Source: Phenylobacterium sp. (GTDB taxonomy: Bacteria; Pseudomonadota; Alphaproteobacteria; Caulobacterales; Caulobacteraceae). Taken from it: a stretch of 64,000 nucleotides of DNA. This document shows, one piece after another, positions 23,403-33,194 of the stretch (positions are counted from its first letter, which is position 1; the number at the start of each line of letters is the position of its first letter). The notes under the pieces were generated by a model. The model was not told where the DNA came from. It worked only from the letters and a program-made list of their open reading frames with translations, and ran no database searches. The translations under genes were made by a program, and so were the position numbers. The stretch covers positions 53,303 through 117,302 of the forward strand of contig JADCAS010000017.1 in assembly GCA_020401865.1 (NCBI GenBank), in the 5' to 3' direction.

Positions 23403-23451
23403 GCCGTTCGGGCAAGACGAGTCCGTTTGTGCAGGCGCGGGCGCCGTTCGT
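23403..23451 (+). promoter_or_regulatory. three LytTR-type direct repeats upstream of the barrel gene
   Basis: Three 9-base units in direct orientation, GCCGTTCGG (23403-23411), TCCGTTTGT (23422-23430) and GCCGTTCGT (23443-23451), resemble the published LytTR half-site pattern with GTT core. The middle unit fits all positions; the outer two miss only the first. The second and third are separated by 12 bases, the spacing expected for LytTR sites, the first two by 10. They lie between the LytTR gene and the barrel gene. Functional assignment is inference. Confidence 0.45.
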
Positions 23452-23519
23452 GCAGAGCACCTTGTCGCGGCTGGTGCTCATTCATAGATGCCGGCCTCCA
23501 GTACAACGGAGGTTTCAGT

Positions 23520-24185
23520 ATGTTTGAACTCAAGTCCAAGATCCTTCTGGCGACGCTCACCGGCGCCCTCCTCGCAGGAGGCGCCGCTGTTGCTCAGGAG
23601 GCGGGTGACCAGGCGGGTTTCTATGCCCGTGCGTATGGCGGAATCTCGACGCTTAGCGACACCAAGGTAAGTGTGGGCGTCTCCTCGGCGTCCGGGAAGT
23701 TCAGCGGAAGTACGCTGGCCGGCGGCGCCTTCGGCTACGACTATGAAGGGCCATGGCGAGCCGAGATCGAGTACACCTATCGTTCGAGTGACGTCAAAGT
23801 GCCGGACAGCTTCGCGGGCGGCGGCGACTACGCTTCGACCGCGATCCTCGTGAACGGTCTCTACAGCGTCGGTGAAGTCGGCCCGCTGCGACCCTATGTG
23901 GGTGCGGGTATCGGTTTCACCCGCGAGGTAGACTTTGACCTGACGAAGCAGAAGGGCCCCTCGGCGCCGCCCTCAAGCGCGGTCGGATCGTACTCGAGCT
24001 CAGGTCGCCTCGCCTATCAGGCTATCGCCGGTGCTGAATTTGCGTTTGGCGATCGTTGGTCCGGGTTTGGAGAGCTTCGCGCCTTTGCGATCGACAGCCC
24101 CAACCTGTCCGGCCCCGGTGGGAAGAAGCTGAGGGCGGACTATCAGACCTTTGACTTTCTGGTCGGCGTTTCCAGGCGCTTCTGA
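23520..24185 (+). CDS. outer-membrane beta-barrel protein
   Basis: A 221-residue secreted protein: signal peptide to about residue 25 (AAVAQEAG), then an eight-strand OmpA-like/Opa-like barrel with alternating aromatic residues (GFYARAYGG, AEIEYTYR, RPYVGAGIGF, WSGFGELRAF) and a C-terminal strand ending VSRRF. ATG 23520 is preceded by a good GGAGG. The barrel has no attached peptidoglycan-binding domain. It may be the target of the neighbouring LytTR regulator. Two strong hairpins follow downstream before the convergent valS gene. Confidence 0.87.
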   Translation: MFELKSKILLATLTGALLAGGAAVAQEAGDQAGFYARAYGGISTLSDTKVSVGVSSASGKFSGSTLAGGAFGYDYEGPWRAEIEYTYRSSDVKVPDSFAGGGDYASTAILVNGLYSVGEVGPLRPYVGAGIGFTREVDFDLTKQKGPSAPPSSAVGSYSSSGRLAYQAIAGAEFAFGDRWSGFGELRAFAIDSPNLSGPGGKKLRADYQTFDFLVGVSRRF

Positions 24186-24297
24186 CGACCTCCGCCGGCG
24201 CCCCGGCGCCACCCTGGCGGATGTGTATGGAGGAAACAAGAAGGGGTCCGACCTGAGGTCGCGCCTCTTGAGCCAGCGAGCTGGCGAAACAAGATGA

Positions 24298-24357
24298 CTC
24301 GCCCGGTGCGACCGGGCGAGCGACCGGGCCGGGGTCGGGTGGAAAACCGACCCCGGC
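24298..24357. terminator. two tandem stem-loops between convergent genes
   Basis: A perfect 10-bp stem (CTCGCCCGGT at 24298-24307 with ACCGGGCGAG at 24311-24320, loop GCG) is followed by a perfect 11-bp stem (24328-24338 with 24347-24357, 8-base loop). They lie between the barrel gene and the end of valS, which converge. Neither has a following T tract, so they would act as mRNA 3' stabilisers or as part of factor-dependent termination. Confidence 0.6.
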
Positions 24358-24378
24358 TCAGGACCGGAAGGGGGGAGG

Positions 24379-27033
24379 TCAAGCCAGGCGGGCCAGGGCG
24401 GACTGAAGGCGCTCGCGCGCCGCCTCGACCTCGGCCAGGCGCTCGCGGTTCTCCTCGACCACCTCCTCCGGCGCCCGGGCCACGAAGTCCGGGTTGTCGA
24501 GCTTGCGGCGGGTCTGCTCGGCGGTGGCGGCGAGGCCGGCGATCTCCTTGGACAGGCGCGCCTTCTCGGCCGCGAGGTCGATGAACTCGGCCACCGGCAG
24601 GGCCAGGGTCGCCCCCTGGACCACATACGGGATGGCGCCTGTCGGCGCCGAGGCCTCGACCCGGACCTCGGACACCCGCAGCATCTGGCCGATGACCGGA
24701 GCATAGGCGGCGAGCACGGCGGCCTGAGCCGGGTCGGCCTCCACCACGAGCAGGGGCGGCCGGGCGCCCAGGGGCACGTTGAGCTCAGAGCGCACCGAGC
24801 GGCCTTCGGCGATGGCGGCGATGACCAGGCCCACCTCGGCGGCGGCGGCGGCGTCGGGCGCAAGCGCCGACAGGTCCGGCCAGCGGGCGGCCATCAGGAG
24901 GGGTTCAGCCCGGGCGGCGCCCAGGTCGGCGGTCTGGTCCCAAAGCTCCTCCGTCAGGAAGGGCATGACCGGGTGCAGCAGCCTAAGGATCACGTCCAAC
25001 ACCCAGGCCGCTGTGGCGCGGGTCTCGGCCTGCGCATCGGCGTCGGCGCCGTTCAGGACCGGCTTGGACAGCTCCACATACCAGTCGCAGAAGGTGTTCC
25101 AGATGAATCGGTAAAGAAGGTTGGCCGCCTCGTCGAAGCCGCAGCCGGCTATGGCCTCGGTCACCGCGCCGGCCGTCCGGGCCGTCTCGCCCACGATCCA
25201 GCGGTTGACCGCCCCCTTCACCGCCGAAGGGTCGAAACCCCCGGCGCGGACGCAGCCATTGACCTGGCAGAAGCGCGCGGCATTCCATAGCTTGGTGCCG
25301 AAATTCCTATAGCCTTCAATGCGCTGGGTCGAGATCTTGATGTCTCTCCCCTGCCCTGACATGGCCGTCAGGGTGAACCTCAGGGCGTCTGCACCATAGA
25401 TGTCGATGAGGTCCAGCGGGTCCATGACATTGCCCTTGGACTTGGACATCTTCTTGCCGGAGGCGTCCCGGACCAGGGCGTTGAAAAACACCCGGCGGAA
25501 GGGGACCTCTCCGGTGAAGTGCATCCCCAGCATCATCATCCGGGCGACCCAGTAGAAGATGATGTCGAAGCTGGTCACCAGGGTGTGGGTCGGATAGAAC
25601 CGCTTCAGGTCGGCGGTCTCATCTGGCCAGCCCAGGGTCGAGAAGGGCCAGAGCCCCGAGGAGAACCAGGTGTCGAGGACGTCGTCGTCCTGTCGCAGGG
25701 GCGTCTCGGCGCCGTAGTGGGCGGCGGCGGCGGCTTGGGCCTCGGCCTCGGTCTCCTCGACGAAGATCGCCCCGTCGGGTCCGTACCAGGCCGGGATGCG
25801 ATGGCCCCACCAGAGCTGGCGCGAGACGCACCAGGGCTCGATGTTTCGCATCCACTCGAAGTAGGTCTTCGACCAGGCGGCGGGTTCGAGGACCGTGCGG
25901 CCGTCTTCGACCGCGGCGATGGCCGGCTTGGCCAAGGTGGCGGCGTCCACGAACCACTGGTCGGTGAGGTAGGGCTCGACGACGACACCGGAGCGGTCGC
26001 CGTGCGGCACCACGTGGCGGGTCGGGTCGATGCCGCGCAGAAGCTCCAGGGCCTCGAACTCGGCGACCACCTTCTTGCGGGCGACAAAGCGGTCCAGGCC
26101 CCGGTAGGCCTCGGGCGCGGCGTCGCTGATGCGGCCGAAGTCATCGAGGATGTTGATCATCTCCAGGCCGTGACGCTTGCCGACCTGGAAGTCGTTGAAG
26201 TCGTGCGCCGGAGTGATCTTCACCGCCCCGGAGCCCTTCTCGGGATCGGCATAGTCATCGGCGATGATGGGAATCAGCCGCCCGACGATGGGCAGGCGCA
26301 CCCGCTTGCCGACCAGGTGGGCGTAGCGCTCGTCCTTGGGGTTCACCGCCACGGCGGTGTCGCCCAGCATGGTCTCAGGCCGGGTGGTGGCGACCACGAT
26401 CTCGCCGGAGCCGTCCTCCAGCGGGTAGGCGAAGCGCCAGAAGTGTCCGTCGACCTCGCGCTGCTCGACCTCCAGGTCCGAGATGGCGGTCTGCAGGTGC
26501 GGGTCCCAGTTCACCAGCCGCTTGTCGCGGTAGAGCAGGCCCTGCTTGTGCAGGGTGACGAAGACCTTTCGCACAGCCGCGCTCAGGCCCTCGTCAAGGG
26601 TGAAGCGTTCGCGGCTCCAGTCGCAGGAGGCGCCCAGCCGGCGCAGCTGGCGGGTGATGGTTCCGCCGCTCTCGGCCTTCCAGGCCCAGACCCGCTCGAC
26701 GAAGGCCTCGCGCCCCATGTCGCGGCGACCGATGTTTCCCTCGGCGGCCAGCTGGCGCTCGACCACCATCTGGGTGGCGATGCCGGCGTGGTCGGTGCCG
26801 GGCAGCCAGAGGGCCGCCTTGCCCCGCATGCGCTCGAACCGGATCAGCACGTCCTGGAGGGTGTTGTTCAGGGCATGGCCGATGTGCAGCGAGCCCGTGA
26901 CGTTGGGCGGTGGGATGACCACGGAGAAGGGCTCGGCCGACGGATCGTCGGTCGGCGAGAAGGCCCCGGAGGCCTCCCAGCGGGCATAGAGCCGAGGCTC
27001 GGCGGTCTTGGGATCGAAGGTCTTGTCAAGCAT
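24379..27033 (-). CDS. valS: valyl-tRNA synthetase
   Basis: An 884-residue class I aminoacyl-tRNA synthetase that charges tRNA-Val. Seen: [15 protein letters not shown] (HIGH motif, near residue 45), a large CP1 editing domain (about 190-350), KMSKS within [14 protein letters not shown] (about 535), an anticodon-binding domain and a C-terminal coiled coil rich in Arg, Glu and Ala (about 810-880). The length is normal for alphaproteobacteria. popZ lies 65 bases upstream on the same strand, an arrangement also known from Caulobacter. Confidence 0.97.
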   Translation of the reverse strand: MLDKTFDPKTAEPRLYARWEASGAFSPTDDPSAEPFSVVIPPPNVTGSLHIGHALNNTLQDVLIRFERMRGKAALWLPGTDHAGIATQMVVERQLAAEGNIGRRDMGREAFVERVWAWKAESGGTITRQLRRLGASCDWSRERFTLDEGLSAAVRKVFVTLHKQGLLYRDKRLVNWDPHLQTAISDLEVEQREVDGHFWRFAYPLEDGSGEIVVATTRPETMLGDTAVAVNPKDERYAHLVGKRVRLPIVGRLIPIIADDYADPEKGSGAVKITPAHDFNDFQVGKRHGLEMINILDDFGRISDAAPEAYRGLDRFVARKKVVAEFEALELLRGIDPTRHVVPHGDRSGVVVEPYLTDQWFVDAATLAKPAIAAVEDGRTVLEPAAWSKTYFEWMRNIEPWCVSRQLWWGHRIPAWYGPDGAIFVEETEAEAQAAAAAHYGAETPLRQDDDVLDTWFSSGLWPFSTLGWPDETADLKRFYPTHTLVTSFDIIFYWVARMMMLGMHFTGEVPFRRVFFNALVRDASGKKMSKSKGNVMDPLDLIDIYGADALRFTLTAMSGQGRDIKISTQRIEGYRNFGTKLWNAARFCQVNGCVRAGGFDPSAVKGAVNRWIVGETARTAGAVTEAIAGCGFDEAANLLYRFIWNTFCDWYVELSKPVLNGADADAQAETRATAAWVLDVILRLLHPVMPFLTEELWDQTADLGAARAEPLLMAARWPDLSALAPDAAAAAEVGLVIAAIAEGRSVRSELNVPLGARPPLLVVEADPAQAAVLAAYAPVIGQMLRVSEVRVEASAPTGAIPYVVQGATLALPVAEFIDLAAEKARLSKEIAGLAATAEQTRRKLDNPDFVARAPEEVVEENRERLAEVEAARERLQSALARLA

Positions 27034-27098
27034 GGCGGTTTCCGAGGCGGACCCGTAACGGAAGGACCGTTCACGTCAAGGATAGTTGCTGGAAACGC

Positions 27099-27644
<546 letters not shown>

Positions 27645-27803
27645 CCGCCACCGCGATTCGGGAAAGGACCAACCTCGGGCCTGAGGCTAGGCGCACATAA
27701 CTTAACAGGCAATTCCCGACGGACATGCACGGGCTTCATACGTGAAGATAGCTGATTCCCCGGGGATTCCATGGCCGACGGCGTAGCCCCGGCCCGGAAG
27801 GTC

Positions 27804-29303
27804 CTACCTTGCGGGGGGCAGCGCCTCTGGCGGACTCACCGGCGGTGGTGACGGTGCGGCCGGGACCGGGCGATCTGGTATGATCGCCGGCTTGGGGACC
27901 AGGATACCGTCAAGACCAGAACCCGGGACCTCCCATGGCACCCAACCCCAGGTGACCCGCAGATTCCGGAAGTTGGCCGAGGGATCGTAGCGGGGAACCT
28001 CAGGGACCAGATAACCCACCTGCAGACGACCGACCTGGCTGAGGACGCCGGCGGCGGCGACATATTCATCCCTGCGGGCGCTGACCTGAGCGAGCTCGGC
28101 GGCACGAAGTTCCTGTTCGGCGTTGAGGACGTCAATCGTGGTGCGCAGACCGACCCTTTGCTCCTGGACGACACCCTCGGCAGCGATCCGGGCGGCGCGG
28201 ACCTGCTTGTCCGTCGCCTCGATGTTGCTGCGCGCGGCCTGGAGCGCACTCCAGGACTGGGTAATCGTCTGGCGGACGGTCCGGCGGGCATTCTCTACGC
28301 CCAGGCGGTCGACCGTATTCCGCTCCGTCGCGGCCCGGATCCTGGAAAGCGTCTGCCCCCCCGAAAAGATTGGAACGCTGACCACCGCCGAGCCGGACAG
28401 CGCCCGGGAGTAGGCATCGGTGTGCAGCGGGCTGGCAAGCCCGCTGTAGCCCAGTTGGCCTTGAAGGGCGATGGTGGGCATCTGCTCGGCCCGGGCCCCG
28501 GCGATCCGAGCACGACTGGCCTGCTCAGCGTACTCCGCCGCCCGCACAACCGGGCTGCCGCTCTCGGCCAGATCCCAGGCCTGCTCGACGGAGGCGGGCA
28601 GGAGGGCGCCGATTGGGGGTTCAGGGGCAAGAGTCCCGGGAGCCTGCCCAACCACGGCCTCGTAACTGGCGCGAGAGGTTGCAAGGGTGGCCTGGGCGGA
28701 GTTCAGGAGGGCGACGGCGGCCGCGAGACGGGCCTCGGACTGGGCCACGTCTGTTCGCGTAATCTCGCCCACTTCGAACCGGGCGCGGGACTCATCAAGC
28801 TGCCGCTGAAGGACCGCGACGTTGGTCTGGCGAATTCTCAACGCCTCCTGGTCGCGGCGGACGTCGACATAGGACTGGATCACCTGGCCGAGGACCTGCG
28901 CCTCGACGCGACGGAGGCCTTCACGACCGGACAGGCTGTCCGCCTCGGCCGCCGAGACCGCTGAGGCCACCCGCCCGCCCGAGTAAACAGGCTGGGTCAG
29001 GGACAGAACGGCCGAACCAGAGTTGTTTTCGACATCTACAAGCGGCCGGGTTCCGGGAATCGTCGTCTCCGACCAGGTGGCGCGGCCGCTGACTGACAGG
29101 GTGGGTCGATAGCCTGCCCGTGCCTGATACCAGTTCTCGTCCAGGGCCCGGAGCTGCGCGCGCTGGGCCTGGAGGGTCGGATTGGAAGCGTAGGCCATGG
29201 CGATGGCTTCCGCGAGGGTCTCGGCGGACGCCGCGGACGGCGCAAGCGATAAAGCCGCCAGAGAAACCGCAGCAAGCCAGCGGCTGCGATGTCGCATGAT
29301 CAT
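27804..29303 (-). CDS. TolC-family outer-membrane efflux protein
   Basis: A 499-residue outer-membrane duct protein. A signal peptide (about 1-27, ending ASA) is followed by two OEP domains (about 35-230 and 250-440): ETLAEAIAMAYASNPTLQAQR at the start, VYSGGRVASAV and PIFSGGQTLSRIRAATE loops, and long helices. The proline-rich tail (about 465-499) is not part of the fold. It starts at ATG 29303; ATG 29297 is also possible. It is near popZ and valS as in Caulobacter, where the equivalent gene is an S-layer type I secretion duct or related TolC protein. It may serve several exporters, including the one at 7-11 kb. Confidence 0.92.
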   Translation of the reverse strand: MIMRHRSRWLAAVSLAALSLAPSAASAETLAEAIAMAYASNPTLQAQRAQLRALDENWYQARAGYRPTLSVSGRATWSETTIPGTRPLVDVENNSGSAVLSLTQPVYSGGRVASAVSAAEADSLSGREGLRRVEAQVLGQVIQSYVDVRRDQEALRIRQTNVAVLQRQLDESRARFEVGEITRTDVAQSEARLAAAVALLNSAQATLATSRASYEAVVGQAPGTLAPEPPIGALLPASVEQAWDLAESGSPVVRAAEYAEQASRARIAGARAEQMPTIALQGQLGYSGLASPLHTDAYSRALSGSAVVSVPIFSGGQTLSRIRAATERNTVDRLGVENARRTVRQTITQSWSALQAARSNIEATDKQVRAARIAAEGVVQEQRVGLRTTIDVLNAEQELRAAELAQVSARRDEYVAAAGVLSQVGRLQVGYLVPEVPRYDPSANFRNLRVTWGWVPWEVPGSGLDGILVPKPAIIPDRPVPAAPSPPPVSPPEALPPAR

Positions 29304-29452
29304 CTCTTATCCCCAACTTCCGGACGGGCTGAACATCCACCCTTATGACCGGCGTTTCCGCCGGAAGCCAGTGGAGCTGACCTTAAGGATTATTCACCCG
29401 GGCCTTACGATTGTGTTTCCAGGCGAGCCCGTCCAGCCCGACGACTTAGTGT

Positions 29453-30022
29453 TCAGAAAGCGAAGCCAATCTGCGGCTCGAGGCCAGGCAGAAAGGCGGG
29501 CGTTGCGTCGAAGCCCGTGCGACGTCCGAAGCCCTCAGCGGTCCTGAGGTAGACGACAGCGCGGCCTGCCGGACCCTGGCGTTCGATGACCACCGCCCGC
29601 CCCCCCACTGACAGGGCCTCAAGCCACTCCGCTGGGATCTGACCCATCGCTCCCTCGCAGACGAGGATGTCGAAGGGACCTGCTGGCGGCCGGGCGAGCG
29701 CCTCGTCGTCAAACCGTGTCACTGACACCCCACAGGCCTCCAATAGCGAGGCGGCGTAAGGCGCCGCGATCGCCAGGCCTTGCTCTCCCGCGACCGGCGC
29801 GGCGAGCTGGACCAGCTTGGCGACATCCCGAGGCCTCAGGAGACGCCGTCCCGGCGCATATTCTGGCTCGACGTCGGCATAGGCCTGGTAGGCGCGCGCC
29901 GCGGGAAGGAAGGCCTCCCGGGGGATCCGTCGCATGGCGTCCTGAATCCGAAGATCGGTCACATCAGCTGTCCGGACCTGGCTCTCCACCATGTTCAGGC
30001 GGGCTGCAAAGGTATCGTCCAT
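29453..30022 (-). CDS. degenerate Pcm-like protein (protein-L-isoaspartate methyltransferase family)
   Basis: A 189-residue protein whose N-terminal third fits the protein-L-isoaspartate O-methyltransferase family (MVESQVRTADVTD, IPREAFLP, YADVEPEY). The glycine-rich SAM-binding motif I is absent: where GxGSGY is expected it reads LAIAAPYAASLLEACG. Later strand FDILVCEGAMGQIP keeps the fold. Thus the protein may not bind SAM and its original reaction is uncertain. It is upstream of the TolC-family gene on the same strand, separated by about 150 bases, a pairing seen in relatives. Confidence 0.82.
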   Translation of the reverse strand: MDDTFAARLNMVESQVRTADVTDLRIQDAMRRIPREAFLPAARAYQAYADVEPEYAPGRRLLRPRDVAKLVQLAAPVAGEQGLAIAAPYAASLLEACGVSVTRFDDEALARPPAGPFDILVCEGAMGQIPAEWLEALSVGGRAVVIERQGPAGRAVVYLRTAEGFGRRTGFDATPAFLPGLEPQIGFAF

Positions 30023-30186
30023 GATGTCTCCGGTCGGCTGGAGGAAGGGGCGGCGACGCCCAGGGGGCCTGACGGGCCACCGTGCTTATACGTCCCGGGC
30101 TGCATTCAAGGCAATGCGGGCCGTCTCGGACATTGCCCCGGCCAGCGCCATCTGTTAGCGATCGCCGGCCCGGTGCGGACCGGTGC

Positions 30187-30260
30187 GGCCTGATGGCGGA
30201 GTGGTGACGCAGCGGACTGCAAATCCGTGCACCCCGGTTCGATTCCGGGTCAGGCCTCCA
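30187..30260 (+). tRNA. tRNA-Cys (GCA)
   Basis: A 74-base cloverleaf with encoded CCA end. The acceptor stem GGCCTGA (30187-30193) pairs with TCAGGCC (30250-30256); discriminator T precedes CCA (30258-30260). The anticodon loop CTGCAAA gives anticodon GCA; the T arm is CCCCGGTTCGATTCCGGGT-like. Discriminator U73 with GCA anticodon is the cysteine identity set. It stands alone. Confidence 0.96.
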
Positions 30261-30593
30261 AACCTTTTCAAGGGCTTAGCGGACCCCGGAAATTCCAGTT
30301 TGCAACTCGGTTTGCAATATTCGTTCAGGCTTCACCCCCGCGAGCGGCTTTAGCGCTTCGGCTTGCCGAGGCGGCGGCGATCTTCCGGCGGTCGGCGTAG
30401 GCGTCGCACGAACCCAATCCGCTGGCGGAACTGTCCGGGACTGACCGCGACTTTACATCGAGGCTGGAGGACGGCGCCTAACTCATGGCATCCTGCAGCC
30501 TCGTTATGGGCAATCGGTTCTTCGGGCCTTGAAGGCGCGCTTCCATTGTCTCCCACCATCCGGTAGGCCAAGTGTTCGAGTAAGGTCAGAGAT
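30261..30593. other. gap downstream of tRNA-Cys with paired GTTTGCAA motif
   Basis: About 330 bases without a convincing gene. Two GTTTGCAA motifs (30298-30305 and 30310-30317) lie about 40 bases after the tRNA. A minus-strand open frame ending near 30350 has unnatural composition and I do not call it. This gap could be the edge of an inserted segment, since the next gene is unrecognised and less GC-rich; no integrase is visible. Confidence 0.4.
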
Positions 30594-31712
30594 ATGCGCG
30601 AGCCAGCCGCCGATAGATCCGTGCGCAACCTCGGGGTGCTCCAGCGGACAGCCTCCACCAGCCGGGTGCTCAACCTGCTCGAAATTGGAGGGGCGCAAAA
30701 GGGCGACCCTGAGTATCATTTGCAGCCCTTCTTCACGACGCCGTACCTGAACCAGAGCCTTGTGGTGAAACACAGAGTTCGGTCAGATGAGCGCTACGTT
30801 CTGGATGACCAGCGGCAGACCGCCACGAAGATCATATTGCCTTTCGAGCGGAGCGATCTCCGGATGGGCGGCCGTTCGTTCCTGGTGGGGCAGAGAGGTT
30901 GGCGCAACATCGTCCGGGATGCCGGGGGGGGCGCGGATGGATCGAACATAGAGCGCGATATCCGCTTGCTGACCGCACTCGATGAGATTCCGTCCCTGGA
31001 TCCCTTTCTGCTGCGGGAGCACTTGAATCGGCGGGGCTTCAAGATCGCTGGCTGCTACTTCGCTATTTCTGACGCTGACCTTGCCCGGATGCATGACTTC
31101 GTGGCGTCGGAGATCGATGATCTGATCCGCCTGACCTTCACCAACGTCAGTGACAGCTCGAGCTATTCCGAGAAGCTCGTTCGCGTCCTCCTTTCCCCTG
31201 AAATCACCGAGCAACTGGAACCGTTTCGAATCGCTCTGAGGCTAGAGGGTGACGACTACAAAGAGGGGATCTTCAGCTGGAAGGGCTTCCTCTACTACAA
31301 GTGGCTGTTCAGTGAACTTCGGCCAAAGCTGGTTGAGGTCCTGCGCGAGATACCGCTGCTCCGGGTCACGGGTCACAAGGACCCCGATCTGATGGTCCAC
31401 ATCGACCGAACTCGTCGGCGGCTGGTGGAAACGCTGGAGGCCAAGAGGCGCGAGGTCGCAGATGTCCTGGACGTCTATGACCGCGCCTTCGCAGACCTGA
31501 CCAAGAACGGCAAACCTCTTGCCTTCCAGAGCTTCCTTCTGCGGGCGTCGGATATGTTCCTGATGCTGGGAGAACGCATTGGCGTGATCTCGCATATCAC
31601 CACCTTCTGGCGATACCGCTTCCCCGACGCCCGATCGCTGGCGGCCTCGATTGAAGAGGTTTTCGATATCATTAAGGATTTCGACCATCTTATTTCCAGT
31701 CTCGAGAAATAA
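30594..31712 (+). CDS. unrecognised cytoplasmic protein, operonic with FMN protein
   Basis: A 372-residue soluble protein I do not recognise: no signal peptide and no clear membrane segment. The C-terminal half is strongly helical with charged heptad-like stretches (RTRRRLVETLEAKRREVADV, about 275-300), and the end (FDIIKDFDHLISSLEK) is also helical. Aspartate, arginine and tyrosine are frequent. Its DNA is visibly richer in A and T than neighbours. ATG 30594 has only a weak AAGG before it. The following FMN-protein gene begins 12 bases after its stop, so the two are cotranscribed. It lies soon after tRNA-Cys. Confidence 0.75.
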   Translation: MREPAADRSVRNLGVLQRTASTSRVLNLLEIGGAQKGDPEYHLQPFFTTPYLNQSLVVKHRVRSDERYVLDDQRQTATKIILPFERSDLRMGGRSFLVGQRGWRNIVRDAGGGADGSNIERDIRLLTALDEIPSLDPFLLREHLNRRGFKIAGCYFAISDADLARMHDFVASEIDDLIRLTFTNVSDSSSYSEKLVRVLLSPEITEQLEPFRIALRLEGDDYKEGIFSWKGFLYYKWLFSELRPKLVEVLREIPLLRVTGHKDPDLMVHIDRTRRRLVETLEAKRREVADVLDVYDRAFADLTKNGKPLAFQSFLLRASDMFLMLGERIGVISHITTFWRYRFPDARSLAASIEEVFDIIKDFDHLISSLEK

Positions 31713-31724
31713 GGTGGAGTCCTC

Positions 31725-33191
31725 ATGAGCTGGCTTTCAGGCGTCCTGGCCCAGGGTGTCGGCGTCCTCATTGGGTTTGTTCTAACTCTGATCCTCCTGG
31801 TGCTTCTGGTCTATGACCTGACCCAGCAAAAACACTCCGTCCTTCGCAACTTCCCAGTGATCGGACATCTACGTTACTGGCTTGAACAGCTGGGTGAGTA
31901 CTTTCGGCAGTACTTCTTCGCCAATGACCGGGAGGAAATGCCCTTCAACCGGGCGACGCGGGCCTGGGTCTACCGCGAGGCCAAGGACGAGGGTGGGGCT
32001 ATCGGCTTTGGATCGACAAACGATCGCCGTGAGCCGGGCACCCTGCTTTTCGTCAACCACCCCTTCCCGGTTCTCGAGGAGGACCGGCTACCGACCCCGC
32101 CGCTGGTGATCGGCGAAGGCGCCTGCGACCAGCCCTTTCTGGCCCGCTCCGTCGTGAACATCTCCGGCATGAGTTTCGGGGCGATCTCCCGGCCGGCGAT
32201 CCAGGCGCTCTCGAGGGGCGCAGGACAGGCCGGCTGCTGGATGGACACCGGTGAGGGCGGCCTTTCGCCCTATCATCTCGAGGGCGATTGCGACCTGATC
32301 ATGCAGGTCGGGACGGCGAAGTACGGGGTCCGCAACCCCGACGGATCCTTCTGTCCGGAGAAGGCCCGGGAAATCGCGCGCTCCGTGAAAGCCTTCGAGA
32401 TCAAACTCAGCCAGGGCGCCAAACCCGGAAAGGGAGGTGTCCTGCCTGGCGCGAAGGTGACGCCCGAGATCGCCAGAATCCGCGGCATACCCGCGGGCGA
32501 GGACTCCATTAGCCCCAACCGTCATCCGGACATCGCCAACGTCGACCAGCTCCTGGACCGGGTGTGCAGCCTGCGGGATCTGACGGGCAGACCTGTCGGG
32601 GTGAAGACCGCCCTGGGCGACGAGAGTTTCATGTCCGAACTCTGCGAGGCGGTGCTGCGGCGGGGCGTCCAGGATGCGCCGGACTTTCTCACCATCGATG
32701 GCGGTGAGGGCGGCACGGGGGCGGCCCCCCAGACCCTGATGGATCACATGAGCCTGCCCATCGCCGAGGCCCTTCCCATGGCCGTAGACGCATTGCGCAG
32801 CGCCGGCCTCAAGGACCGTGTGCGGGTGATCGCCTCAGGAAAACTGGTCACGCCCGCCCGCGCGGCCTGGGCCCTCTGCACCGGAGCGGACTTCGTGCAC
32901 TCGGCGCGGGGCTTCATGTTCGCCATCGGCTGCATCCAGGCGATGCGCTGCCACACCAATACCTGCCCCACCGGCGTGGCGACCCACAACCGCCGCCTGC
33001 AGAGGGGTCTGGTGGTGGAAGACAAGGCCACCCGGGTCGTCAACTATGTCCGAAGCCTCAATCGGGATATTGACATGATCGCCCACTCCTGCGGATGCTG
33101 GCACGCTCGCGAACTGGGGCGACAGCATGTCCGTATCGTCGAGACTGCGGGGCGGAGTGTTCCCCTGAACGTCCTGTATCCCGGAGCCTGA
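31725..33191 (+). CDS. membrane-anchored FMN-binding glutamate-synthase-like protein
   Basis: A 488-residue protein with an N-terminal membrane helix (about 8-30) followed by the FMN/iron-sulfur domain of glutamate synthase (GltB central/FMN domain). Seen: FGAISRPAIQALSRGAG, GEGGLSPYHL, IKLSQGAKPGKGG, DGGEGGTGAAP and cysteine cluster CIQAMRCHTNTCPTG, the usual 3Fe-4S ligands. It lacks the glutaminase domain, so it is not a full glutamate synthase; family members are annotated only as FMN-binding glutamate synthase family protein. The reaction is unknown, possibly an alpha-ketoglutarate-related or other redox step at the membrane. Confidence 0.9.
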   Translation: MSWLSGVLAQGVGVLIGFVLTLILLVLLVYDLTQQKHSVLRNFPVIGHLRYWLEQLGEYFRQYFFANDREEMPFNRATRAWVYREAKDEGGAIGFGSTNDRREPGTLLFVNHPFPVLEEDRLPTPPLVIGEGACDQPFLARSVVNISGMSFGAISRPAIQALSRGAGQAGCWMDTGEGGLSPYHLEGDCDLIMQVGTAKYGVRNPDGSFCPEKAREIARSVKAFEIKLSQGAKPGKGGVLPGAKVTPEIARIRGIPAGEDSISPNRHPDIANVDQLLDRVCSLRDLTGRPVGVKTALGDESFMSELCEAVLRRGVQDAPDFLTIDGGEGGTGAAPQTLMDHMSLPIAEALPMAVDALRSAGLKDRVRVIASGKLVTPARAAWALCTGADFVHSARGFMFAIGCIQAMRCHTNTCPTGVATHNRRLQRGLVVEDKATRVVNYVRSLNRDIDMIAHSCGCWHARELGRQHVRIVETAGRSVPLNVLYPGA

Positions 33192-33194
33192 GCC

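Noticed and set aside
30350..30673. Minus-strand frame of 107 codons near tRNA-Cys, considered as integrase remnant
   Set aside because: No tyrosine-recombinase motifs, unnatural Arg/Pro-rich composition, and it overlaps the start of a better + strand gene.
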